From Leptobrachium leishanense (Eukaryota > Chordata > Amphibia > Anura > Megophryidae), in assembly GCA_009667805.1 (NCBI GenBank), contig CM019063.1, forward strand, positions 192,709,871 to 192,773,870: a stretch of DNA of 64,000 nucleotides, given 5' to 3'. Position 1 is the stretch's first letter. Each line of letters opens with the position of its first letter. The notes under the pieces were generated by a model. It saw nothing but the letters and a program-made list of their open reading frames with translations. It searched no databases and was not told where the DNA came from. The translations under genes and the position numbers were made by a program. This document shows positions 35,808-46,083 of the stretch, piece after piece.

Positions 35808-38800
35808 TGCCAGGACAAGATTACATTACATAAAAACGGGTTTATTAGGACTAGTGAGCAAACTCTTTGTAGGACAAAGTAATCAACAGTATAACAACTA
35901 TATAGTACCTTGGTCAAAGCAGGTTCTATATACTGAAACGTGCAATAAAGTTAATTGCCCCCGTTGAAAGGAAAGAAGGGGGTGACCCACATTTGTTTAC
36001 AAAGATTAGTCACCTAGGTGACTGTATCAAGGGAGCACATTAAAAAATAACCTTTATTGGTATGATTAAAATACATAGACAAAGACAATGTGAAAAAACA
36101 AAAATAAATCTGATATATGTGTAATAGCTGGATATCCCTCTGGAATTTCAATATTAATCCAGTTGAATCAGATTGATAAGTAAAATGAGGGTGAGCTAGA
36201 TTAGCAAGTTCAGTGGCTTCCTATGTAATAGACCTTCCCAACCTAGGGCTGAATGTTTACAGACCATGCAACTATGGTAACTATAATAGAATAGCTGTTA
36301 CAAACCCCAATGTAGAATTGGGTTGCCGTGAGCGTAAAGTAAATTTTCGATTATATGAGCATATTCACTTGTTTCTTGTGTTTAACATTGCCATTGTAGT
36401 TATTAACATATTAGATGGGTTTGCCATGGGGAGACACAGTGATCATTCGTATTGCACGTGTATTACGAATGTTACTTAGGTGTGGTCCGTGAATTTAATC
36501 AACCTAAGGCTTAGATTTAGACAGGATGCCAAATTACCAAGGTATTTGTTGAAAGGGTAACATTGTTGCAATTGGAAACAGCAATCTGCTGAATACAAGC
36601 CGGGAATACACAGTAGTTATACTTTTGTAATCTATGTTTAAAGATAGCGCTGGAGATGTAAATCATATGAGATGTAGATTTGCAATCTATTTAGGAATAG
36701 ATGGCCAGCACAATTGCCATTAGGTATCATTCAAAAAGGACACTAATGTTTCCACCAATTATCAAAGCCCCCATACACTTTTTTATGAATGTTGATTTGG
36801 ATGGCAATCGCCAGTGTGTTAAAGTTTATAATAAACCTTAACAAGGATCGTCAAATATCTCCTTTAAAGCTAATTTGGTTCAAGCAATGCCCTATCTTAA
36901 GTATTTGATTAGGCTAGCATTGCCAAATTTAAAGGTTTAGGTAGCTCATTGGCAACACCAGAGTTGTAAACGAGAGACTTATGATGGAAAAAAGATAATT
37001 GTTAGGGTGCTGGAGATCACCAATCTTTGGCAATGTTTTCCCTCTGTCTTGATGGGACAATATAGCAGTATAGCAGTAGGTCCAGAGGTGTTCCTTTGAC
37101 AGCGTCAAAATAGTTGCAAAATTTCTAAAGTTCAACAATTTGTAGCATTATTTGTCCTGCTCCACCAAGGGGCAATATTGATGTTCCTTAGTATAAATAA
37201 GCATGTAAAATATTTATTTAACAGCAAAAAGATAGTTGTTAAATTGCTATGAATCACCAGTATTTAACAGTGCTCTGCCCAACGTCCCCTAGGGGCAACG
37301 TAAATATTCATTGGCATAAATAAACCTGCAGTGTATTTGTTTGCAGCGTTAAGGTGATTATTAAATTACTACGGTTCACCAATATTTGCAATAATTTATC
37401 CTGCGTCCCCAAGGGGCGATGTTAATATTCATTAGCATAAATAAACATGCAGAGTGTTCATTAGCAGTGTCAGAGTAGTTGTTTCAGTTGCTATAGATTA
37501 CCAGTATAGCATTAGGTCAAGAGGTGTTCATTTGACAGCGTCAAAATATTTGCAAAATTTCTAAAGTTCAACAATTACTAGCATTATTTGTCCTGCTCCA
37601 CCAAGGGGCAATATTGATGTTCCTTAGTATAAATAAGCATGTAAAATATTTATTTAACAGCAAAGAGATAGTTGTTAAATTGCTATGAATCACCAGTATT
37701 TAACAGTGCTCTGCCCAACATCAGGTCCCCTAGGGGCAACGTAAATATTCATTGGCTTAAATAAACCTGCAGTGTATTCGTTAGCAGCGTTAAGATGGTT
37801 ATTAAGATCCCTGGATGCTTTCCGGTTCCTAAAAAGACCCTCCAACCTCAATAATATCGTCATTCGAGGGACATAGGGAAACATTGTCAAACATTGGTGG
37901 TGCTTAGAAACTTAACAACGCCGCTACTTAGGTTGACATCATATTGCCCCTTGGTGGAGCAGGACAAATAATGCTATTAATTGTTGAACTTTAGAAATTT
38001 TGCAACTATTTTGACGCAGTCAAAGGAACACCTCTTGACCTAATGCTATACTGGTAATCTATAGCAACTGAAACAACTACTCTGACACTGCTAATGAACA
38101 CTCTGCATGTTTATTTATGCTAATGAATATTAACATCGCCCCTTGGGGACGCAGGATAAATTATTGCAAATATTGGTGAACCGTAGTAACTTAATAACCA
38201 CCTTAACGCTGCTAACGAATACACTGCAGGTTTATTTATGCCAATGAATATTTACGTTGCCCCTAGGGGACGTTGGGCAGAGCACTGTTAAATACTGGTG
38301 ATTCATAGCAATTTAACAACTATCTTTTTGCTTTTAAATAAATATTTTACATGCTTATTTATACTAAGGAACATCAATATTGCCCCTTGGTGGAGCAGGA
38401 CAAATAATGCTACAAATTGTTGAACTTTAGAAATTTTGCAACTATTTTGACGCTGTCAAAGGAACACCTCTGGACCTAATGCTATACTGCTATATTGCCC
38501 CATCAAGACAGAGGGAAAACATTGCCAAAGATTGGTGATCTCCAGCACCCTAACAATTATCTTTTTTCCATCATAAGTCTCTCGTTAACAACTCTGGTGT
38601 TGCCAATGAGCTTCCTAAACGTTTAAATTTGGCAAAGCTATAATTGCCTAATCAAATACTTAAGATAGGGCATTGCTTGAACCAAATTAGCTTTAAAGGA
38701 CATATTTGACGATCCTTGTTAAGGTTTATTATAAACTTTATCACACTAGCGATTGCCATCCAAATCAACATTCATAAAAAAGTGTATGGGGGCTTTGATA

Positions 38801-40580
38801 ATTGTTGGAAACATTAGTGTCCTTTTTGAATGATACCTAATGGCAATTGTGCTGGCCATCTATTCCTAAACAGATTGCAAATCTACATCTCATATTACTT
38901 ACATCTCCAGCGCTATCTTTAAACATAGGTTACAAAAGTATAACTACTGTGTATTCCCGGGTTGTATTCAGCAGATTGCTGTTTCCAATTGCAACAATGT
39001 TACCCTTTCAACAAATACCTTGGTAATTTGGCCTCCTGTCTAAATCTAAGCCTTAGGTTGGTTAAATTCACGGACCACACCTAAGTAACATTCGTAATAC
39101 ACGTGCAATACGAATGATCACTGTGTCTCCCCATGGCAACCCCATCTAATATGTTAATAACTACAATAGCAATGTTAAACACAAAAAACAAGTGAATATG
39201 CTCATATAATCGAACATTTACTTTACGCTCACGGCAACCCAATTCTACATTGGGGTTTGTAACAGCTATTCTATTATAGTTACCATAGTTGCATGGTCTG
39301 TAAACATTCAGCCCTAGGTTGGGAAGGTCTATTACATTGAAAGTCACTGAACTTGCTAATCTAGCTCACCATCATTTTACTTATCAATCTGATTCAACTG
39401 GATTAATATTGAAATTCCAGAGGGATATCCAGCTACTACACATATATCAGATTTATTTTTGTTTTTTCACATTGTCTTTGTCTATATATTTTAATCATAC
39501 CAATAAAGGTTATTTTTTAATGTGCTCCCTTGATACAGTCACCTAGGTGACTAATCTTTATCAACAGTATAACAGTATTAAAAGAGTTAATTCAGCATCA
39601 CTATTCGACACAATGAATGAACGAGACGGCAATCTTTACCATACTTCATTGCAGGCTAAACCTTGTACCTTCTATCTAACCACTGGCCAGTGGAAATTAT
39701 ACAAGCGTTCAAGACTGCTAGCGTTAGGGCCCTTGAATTCTATCGTTGGGTACCTTTAACATGAAACTATATTTGTATTCCACAAAGTGAGAAAGAAATC
39801 TTCGCAAAGTGTCACAGAACAACAAGATTTGTAACTGCAGCGATCCTCCTTCTAGCTGCAACTGCGCGGGCAGTAGAACTAGGCCAGACAACAAAGTTAG
39901 CAATATCAACTCACGCAGGATGGCCGAATACCTCTATCCATTTGATACGCTCACCCCTTCCTTGCTGGATGGTAGCTCGATCGCTATCTCTTAGCGCTGG
40001 AATCACTCAAGGACAGCCGGATCCCTCTCCATGGGACGCATGAGGACAGCTGGATTTCGTCTCTGCTGGATACACTCGATCACTCCCTCTGTCACTGGAA
40101 ACACACAAAGGCTGCCGGACCCCTTCTCTGCTGTATGCGCAGGAACACCCGGATCTTCATTCCGCTGGTACTGGCAACACGTAAGGGCAACCGGATCTCT
40201 CCGTCTCTGGATACAAGAGACAGCCGCTGGATGTATGATCCACCACATAGGACCGTTCCCCTCCGAAGCCTCACCTTCTCAGCCTTCTCTCTGCTCTGCA
40301 TGTGCTCTTCCTCTCTTGGAAAACACCCCCCCCTTAGACACTGCTGGGAGGTGTAGTTCTCTTCCTGACAAATTGCATTAGGCCCTCTGTAATTGAAACT
40401 ACCTGTTCCAGAGTCCTTTGCATCTTCCTGTCTTAAACAACTTCCTTTGCCAGTGAAGAGAAAGGGAAAAAGGGAGGGGGGAAATCCTCCGTAGCTGTGA
40501 CAGGCTGCATGTCTCGGTCCAAAGCCTGGGTTACAGTGAAACACAATAGTGCACACACAGTTCAAGTAGCCTGTGCTACA
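35808..40580 (-). repeat. Gypsy 5' LTR, opened by a 3.66-kb insertion
   Basis: The left part is 35808-35896 and the right part 39575-40580, together about 1.1 kb and matching the LTR at 27501-28645. It ends on the right with ctaca, the complement of TGTAG at the LTR start. The foldback at 35897-39559 lies between two copies of atcaacagtataaca, one of which belongs to the LTR. Confidence 0.85.
35897..39559. mobile_element. Giant foldback element, 3.66 kb
   Basis: From 36001 to 39559 the sequence is one inverted repeat: aaagattagtcacctaggtg on the left is complementary to the right end, and pairing holds for about 1.6 kb per arm (left to about 37608, right from about 37938) around a roughly 330-bp loop. 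Arms differ at scattered positions and by small indels. A 15-bp duplication, atcaacagtataaca (35882-35896, 39560-39574), flanks the insertion. The first 104 bp (35897-36000) are outside the palindrome. Inner arm sequence consists of imperfect repeats of about 115-125 bp, each centred on CCCC(T/A)AGGGG. The mirrored 88-codon frames at 36213-36479 and 39081-39347 match no family known to me. Confidence 0.85.
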
Positions 40581-41280
40581 CTTACTCCATCTCAGTCAAG
40601 CAGCCACGCACTCTCTTCCATCCCACTCAATCATCCCATTCTTCATTCCATCAACCAGTCCAACCCAACAAATGTTAACTTCCATTTTCCATTTTACTAA
40701 CTCAGCCACATATTCCCATATCCCACTGTCAAGCACATGTTCAATCCCATCTCACTCACCCAACCACTTACATCTTCATAAATGGATCACACGTTTTACA
40801 ATGGTTCTGCAAATATTAGAGAAAAAGAAGCTAAATCTTTAAATTATCACAAAACTTTCTCAAATGGACAATTTTGGCATAAAATTTGCAATTCCCGTGT
40901 ATTTCCCACCCATTCAGTGCTTATTGATAAATTCCCTACTGAGTTGTTATAACACCAGTCAATACGTTTTTGCCAATATTTGAACATCAACATTTATCTA
41001 AAATTACACTTGCACTGGTAATGGATGTGCTCATGAAGCCTGAAACATTCCGAAGAGGTTTCGAAAGCATGGCATAGATGCAATAAATATTGTTTATTGC
41101 ATCTCTCCAGTGAGGCACCTTATCTTGTGGTGCTAGTTTAAAACATGTGCAGCAAATCACTATTTTAGCTTAGCAATAGGCAAACATATAGAAGTGCAGT
41201 CAATTTCTATGTAATATGTGTTCATCTTGATCCAGATAAGGAGCAGAAACCAAAAACTAAAACAGGGAAAAGTTAGGACA
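40581..41280. other. Mostly unassigned
   Basis: A C/T-rich stretch (40580-40790) follows the LTR. At 41040-41130, 'cctgaaacattccgaagagg' and 'tttcgaaagcatgg' followed by 'gcaataaatattg' recall PLE terminal sequence with a GAAA-type motif, but the match is too weak to call. Confidence 0.35.
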
Positions 41281-41480
41281 AATCAACCAGCTGGGTGGAG
41301 TAGAGGCAACATCACTGCTCTGCATGGAGAGAGCCTGTGGAGTCATGGGTTCGATTCCAGTGAGCAACCTCTCCAGTAAGTGTCCTTGGGCAAGACACCT
41401 AACGGTACATACTCGCCACCCAGGACATACTTGAAAATGAGAGAAATCTCAATGTATCCTTCCTGGTAAAATCCTTTCTC
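41281..41480 (+). mobile_element. tRNA-derived SINE, about 200 bp
   Basis: Contains a perfect RNA polymerase III B box, GGTTCGATTCC (41348-41358), with a weaker A-box-like segment (gggtggagtagaggcaac) about 50 bp upstream, giving a tRNA-like head. The body has gtccttgggcaagacaccta, common in fish and amphibian SINEs. The tail gaaatctcaatgtatccttc plus ctggtaaaatcctttctc is shared with fragments at 1168, 1803 and 54528. This is the most complete copy in the window. The partner LINE is not identified. Confidence 0.8.
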
Positions 41481-41841
41481 AAAACCCCCCCAAAAAAAAA
41501 CATTATTATGGGTGTGCCTGGAAACACCTAGAACACTCCTTGACTATGCCTATGATTCTAGGTATGAAACACTGAATTCCAAAATCTATCCCACTTGAAC
41601 TAGCATAGTGACAACATTCTGCACATCCAGAGCATGGTGAGCAATAAACAAAGTTTATTCTGCGCGATCCCCCAGACAGGACCCTTCATCTCTCTTACAC
41701 ATGCGCCGTGTGCTGCAGATGCATCTTCCTTGGTGCCGCTCCACACTCACTGGCTATTTCGGGGAAGGGGGGATTTCAAGTGTATAAACAAGGTCTGGAA
41801 TGAGGTCTGAGTGGGTATTTATATGATGTCTGAGTGGGTAT

Positions 41842-41843
<2 letters not shown>

Positions 41844-41878
<35 letters not shown>
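41844..41878. repeat. (AT)n microsatellite
   Basis: Pure alternating AT. Together with a second run at 42952-43001 it brackets a foldback element. Outside each run are 'gtctgagtgggtat'-like repeats, suggesting insertion into a small tandem array. Confidence 0.9.
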
Positions 41879-41879
<1 letters not shown>

Positions 41880-41980
41880 AAACCATGGAGAGAACACTCC
41901 AGACAAACACATTCAAAAACCTGCAACTATTTAACCTTGATCTGCGGGAGCTCCATGAAGGGGACCTGTTCCTCAGTAAG

Positions 41981-42260
41981 CTGCAATTCATGAATTTATT
42001 CAGCAGGGTAGCATCTCACCACCACGGAACAGTGACGTTTCGGCCACAGACGGCCTTAATCATACCGTCTGTGGCCGAAACGTCACTGTTCGTGGTGGTG
42101 AGATGCTACCTGCTGAATAAATTCATGAATTGCAGCTGCCTGAGTCCAGGATCTTTTGTGTTTGGTGCAGTTTGTGAAGGGAGTTTCGGCGCTCCCATTC
42201 CTGGAGGCTCGGCGCCTGTCTTGTGGGCTCCCAGCGGTGGAGATTGCGGCACCTTTGGAT
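41981..42260. mobile_element. 280-bp insertion with an 18-bp target duplication
   Basis: Flanked by gacctgttcctcagtaag at 41963-41980 and 42261-42278. The first 140 bp are an inverted repeat: ctgcaattcatgaatttatt pairs with the complement at 42105-42136, and the centre carries two opposed copies of tggccgaaacgtcac. The GGCC-loop-GGCC-GAAACG arrangement resembles the hammerhead-like terminal motif of Penelope elements. The rest (tgagtccaggatcttttgtg onward) is unfamiliar. The right arm of the enclosing foldback lacks it, so it is younger than the palindrome. Confidence 0.7.
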
Positions 42261-42330
42261 GACCTGTTCCTCAGTAAGTGAGTTTATCCCATGATGGGCA
42301 GTCATTAGGTTTGCAGAGTAGGATGGATCC

Positions 42331-42790
42331 AAAAGGTTTCCTTGCGCAGCAACATTAATCCATGATCACCTCCCCTTCGTGGTACTGGGATGTGATCGAT
42401 TGTCATGAACTTCAATGAACTCAGTGGATGATTCAATTCCAAGAAGTGACGCACTACAGTCTTGTCTGATGTACCATCCCGATATGCTATACATATATTT
42501 GAGCGATGATTCCTGATGCGTTCGCACAAAGGCGTTATGGTCTTTCCTATGTAAGCGAGGCCTGTAATTTTATATATCACATGGCCCGTTTTGCATGTTA
42601 TGTTGTAACGTATTTTGAACACTTTCCCTGTGTGTGGATGCGTAAAGGTCTTAGAGGGGATCATATGTCCACAGGTGACACACCCTAAACATCTCCTGCA
42701 GCCAGTATTTACAAATCCGCTAGGTGCCGATGTGTAACTATTCACAGGGTCTGTTTGGACAACAGCGTCAATGTAATCCACCCTCTGGCA
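42331..42790 (-). pseudogene. PLE C-terminal GIY-YIG endonuclease domain
   Basis: The endonuclease end of a Penelope-like retroelement, minus strand. It reads QTDPVNSYTSAPSGF, the Cys cluster CRRCLGCVTCGHM, FTHPHTGKVFKIRYNITCKT, then GIY-YIG as VIYKITGLAYIGKT and LCERIRNHRS, and ends in LLRKETFWIH. Compared with 45557-46075 and the plus-strand copy, nine bases are missing between two 'ggcc' motifs in the GIY-YIG segment, removing three residues without breaking the frame. No RT part is present. Confidence 0.88.
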
Positions 42791-42951
42791 GGTCCTACTC
42801 TGCAAACCTAATGACTGCCCATCATGGGATAAACTCACTTACTGAGGAACAGGTCCCCTTCATGGAGCTCCCGCAGATCAAGGTTTCATAGTTGCAGGTT
42901 TTTGAATGTGTTTGTCTGGAGTGTTCTCTCCATGGTTTTGTTTTGTTGTGT

Positions 42952-43001
42952 TATATATATATATATATATATTTATATATTATATATATATATATATATA
43001 T
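42952..43001. repeat. (AT)n microsatellite
   Basis: Alternating AT with one short interruption (atttatatat). It is followed by gacgtctgcgtgggtataca, related to the 'tctgagtgggtat' units left of 41844. Confidence 0.9.
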
Positions 43002-43041
43002 GACGTCTGCGTGGGTATACATATATGAAGTCTGTGTAGTG

Positions 43042-43407
43042 TGTTAAAGGCACTGGATGCAGGGCTCAGTACTTCCTCTTTATTTTATTGTGCAGTCATA
43101 AAAGTAGCAGGGTACAGCAAAAACACCAAATAAATAAAACAGACACCTACTCCTTCATGAGGAGTCTAACTAAACATACAGGATGCCCTCACTGAGTATT
43201 GGGCAGCTAGGCCGCTTGCCAATAAGTTGTACAAAAGGAAAAGGTACTTCCCTTTTGTCTTCAGGAGTTTATTTTTGCTTCCTTCCCTGCTGTAGCCAGC
43301 ACACAGACTGCACACTCAGAGGGGGACCACCTCTCCTATAAGGGCAGGGCAGACCTACACTTACTAATATATTTATGGTCTGTAACCCTGCACTTAATCA
43401 CAAACAT
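43042..43407 (-). repeat. Probable Gypsy LTR
   Basis: Lies directly downstream (in minus orientation) of a Gypsy RNase H remnant and a G-run (complement of ccccccc at 43409-43415) that would serve as polypurine tract. In that orientation it starts TGTTTGTGATTAAG and can end at TTAACA, so TG..CA is possible. No second LTR copy is present for confirmation. Confidence 0.4.
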
Positions 43408-43813
43408 GTCCCCCCCAGCGCAACACCAGAGTGTGAAGCGGAAACGACAGAGAGCCCGTGTACCCGTGACAACGCATCATCGTTAACATGGAGCAACCCA
43501 GCCCTGTGCTGCACCACAAACTTAAACGGCTGTAAGGACAAAAACCATCTCATGATCCTCACATTCTTGTCTCTGTTGGAGAGCATCCATTGCAAGGGGC
43601 ATGGTCAGTGACTAGGGTAAAGCGCCATCCCAGTAAATAATACTTTAGTGTTTCCGTAGCCGATTTGACAGCCAAACATTCCTTTTCTATGATCGCATAG
43701 TGCTGTTCTCGAGGCAACAGCTTCCTGCTCAAGTATAACACTGGATGCTCCTCGCCCCCTGTGTACTGAGAAAGCATTGCTCCCAAACCCACCTCAGAGG
43801 CATCCGTCTATAA
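43408..43813 (-). pseudogene. Gypsy RNase H fragment
   Basis: Minus-strand fragment of a Ty3/Gypsy pol covering the RT-RNase H connection and RNase H domain. The first frame (43559-43792) reads GLGAMLSQ, HPVLYLSRKLLPREQHYAII, EKECLAVKSATETLKYYLLG, FTLVTDHAP. A second frame (43398-43595) continues with RWFLSLQPFKFVVQHRAGLL and DALSRVHG. One frame change separates them. RT proper and integrase are absent. It is unrelated in sequence to the Gypsy copies at 27501-40580 and 56289-59817, so it is a third lineage. Confidence 0.82.
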
Positions 43814-43920
43814 GACGACAAAAGGGATGCTATGTATAGAGAGAGAGGGGGGACACAGAAGGCACTATCTATAAGAGAGAGGGGGACAAAGGAGGCACTA
43901 TGTATAGAGAGAGATGTGGG
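43814..43920. repeat. Tandem repeat, about 33-38 bp, three copies
   Basis: Units built on aggcactatgtatagagaga and gagggggacacag. Begins where the Gypsy fragment stops. Confidence 0.75.
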
Positions 43921-44884
43921 GTGTGATATGATAAAGTCTACCTTTTTTCTATTTTTTTTATACTATTCCGATTAAATTGAAGTTTATTTGTATTTTATTC
44001 AATAGAAAATTTCGAAATGGACGTAATGTATCAGTGCGGTTGGGCAGCTGATATTAGTAGAGAAAATAATTTGCCTATATGAAATGCGCTTTGTGAAAAT
44101 AAAGAAAATGTTTTGGCATGTACATTGTAATGTAAAAGATTTTGTCCAATAAACCTTGTCTAGGTAACATGCTTTGCCTTCAGTTAAGAAGAACTTCACA
44201 AACATTTCTCTAGTTTGATGTGCATAGTATTGTCTATTGCAGACAGAAGTAAAAGGAATCCAGTGTAGACTGGCTGCAAGACGACGCGTAGTCAGGTCAA
44301 AGCTGAAAAATGCTTAGCTTCGCTGCACTACGCTCGCAGTGTATCTCAAGCTTAAGTTGCTATTTCCTAGTTTGATGTGGCAGTCAATGAGTGCGGAAGT
44401 GGCTTTGGTTTTAGTAGAAAAAATTCTCATGCTTTCATTTAATATTCATACCAGCCAACAGTTTTTATTAGAGTCATGACAGTCAGACACAAATAGAAAT
44501 GGTTTCAGTAAATTCCAAGGTATTTTCAGGCTGTTGCTTTTCTTTGTATTTACCCATGTGTATGCACACAGAGCAAGTGGTGTTGCTGATAAGTGTCCGT
44601 TTCTTGTAATTAGTATGTGGGCGTAACAGACATAAGAAACGAAAGATTGACATCTAAGTCTCAACTTCTAGTTAAACAGAAAGTACTGCTCAGAATTACC
44701 ACTAATGAGGGAGGGAAAGGATGTAAAGAAAGTTTATTCCTTTCGATTTTCATCTCTAAGACAGACCACAAGACCTCTTCATCAAAAGCAGCGTTTCCTT
44801 AACCCAGAAGTCGTTGTGTTTGCGCTGATAGATATGTCAACTCCAAAATTGTATGTTGAAATATTGTTTAATTCATCCTACTAA
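43921..44884. other. No recognisable feature
   Basis: Non-coding AT-rich sequence. Nothing could be assigned. Confidence 0.4.
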
Positions 44885-44929
44885 CTATATTTATATATAT
44901 ATATATTTATATATATATATATATATATA
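44885..44929. repeat. (AT)n microsatellite
   Basis: Alternating AT run with short interruptions, just left of the PLE palindrome. A similar run (53433-53450) lies just right of it. Confidence 0.9.
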
Positions 44930-45065
44930 AAAAATAGACACTGCTATGCACTCATGCTTTCTCCAATTCCAATATGCCCGGTGCCTGTCATTCGGTGAAT
45001 AATTATAGATGTTTGTAGAGAAATTGCAACGGCACTCCAGGACTGTTAACTTCTTTTTTAATTAT

Positions 45066-45111
45066 GACATGAGAGTCAACGTTTCAGCTCCTCGTTTAGA
45101 GCTTTCCTCAG
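45066..45111 (-). ncRNA. Hammerhead-like motif at the left PLE end
   Basis: On the minus strand: CTGAGGA (CUGANGA class), a 5-bp stem AGCTC/GAGCT around TAAACGAG, then GAAA, a possible stem ACGT/AUGU, and C as the cleavage-site residue. The core order is that of type I hammerheads described for Penelope-like elements. Closing stem I is poor directly next to the core, so activity is doubtful. Confidence 0.4.
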
Positions 45112-46083
45112 GACAAAATCATTACATTCTGCAATGTATAAACATACTTTTATACACACAATGAATAAAGTGTACTCACCCCTTCCCCTTAAAACCGCGG
45201 CGTTTCTGTCCGCTTAGTGCGCATGCACGTAATCACCCCGATCTCCTCGGGATGACGTATCACGTAGCCACGGTGACCCAGGACGCGAAAATTCCGCTCC
45301 TTGCACCCAGTGAAAGATAAAACGGATATATGTGACATCCTAAGATACATACCCCTGCAAACTCAAGGCATGATAACTACATTATGAATGTTATCTAAAG
45401 CTCAAGAAAAGTGTTGAAGAGCATGGGCAGCAAGGAACAGCCTGTGAAAATACTACCCAATGGGACGCCCCATACAGCCAACTACACCCCAATTATATTT
45501 CACAACTTAGTCGAGTACGGATAGAATCTACTAATCTCGCTAGGAGTTAATGAACCTCAAAACATGAAATACACCATCTTTTCATTCAGGCCATCTGGGT
45601 GGATTGTCCGCAACTGATGGATCCAAAAGGTTTCCTTGCGCAGCAACATTAATCCACGATCACCTCCCCTTCGTGGTACTGGGATGTGATCGATTGTCAT
45701 GAACTTCAATGAACTCAGTGGATGATTCAATTCCAAGAAGTGACGCACTACAGTCTTGTCTGATGTACCATCCCGATATGCTATACATATATTTGAGCGA
45801 TGATTCCTGATGCGTTCGCACAAAGGCATTATGGTCTTTCCTATGTAAGCGAGGCCACGAGGGCCTGTAATTTTATATATCACATGGCCCGTTTTGCATG
45901 TTATGTTGTAACGTATTATGAACACTTTCCCTGTGTGTGGATGCGTAAAGGTCTTAGAGGGGATCATATGTCCACACGTGACACACCCTAAACATCTCCT
46001 GCAGCCAGTATTTACAAATCCGCTAGGTGCCGATGTGTAACTATTCACAGGGTCTGTTTGGACCAAAAGGTCCTTAAGGTTTC

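Larger units (their letters stand above)
27501..40580 (-). mobile_element. Composite minus-strand Ty3/Gypsy element
   Basis: Read from right to left: 5' LTR (35808-40580, opened by a foldback), primer-binding region and leader (35733-35807), gag (35055-35732 and 30171-30734, opened by a hAT), zinc knuckle and protease (29085-30167), a residual 440 bp, a polypurine tract and the 3' LTR (27501-28645). Pol is deleted from just inside RT onward, so the copy cannot be autonomous. Without the two insertions the element is about 5.1 kb. The 3' LTR is itself followed by a second primer-binding site and leader (27410-27500). Confidence 0.85.
41882..42945. mobile_element. Foldback element around a PLE endonuclease fragment
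   Basis: The left arm (41882-41980 plus 42261-42327) and right arm (about 42790-42945) are complementary over about 165 bp: aaaaccatggagagaacact outermost, then ctgcgggagctccatgaagg, then gggcagtcattaggtttgca and gcagagtagga innermost. The centre is a minus-strand PLE fragment (42331-42790). A separate 280-bp insertion sits only in the left arm. The arms abut the PLE coding part at the stop-codon side and near the zinc-binding domain. Confidence 0.8.

Noticed and set aside
36213..39347. Two near-identical 88-codon frames in opposite orientation
   Set aside because: They are the two arms of one palindrome read in mirror image; no known domain, no conserved start context, and the element has no other coding sequence.
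41340..41365. tRNA gene
   Set aside because: A perfect B box is present but no cloverleaf can be drawn and the sequence runs into a SINE body and tail.
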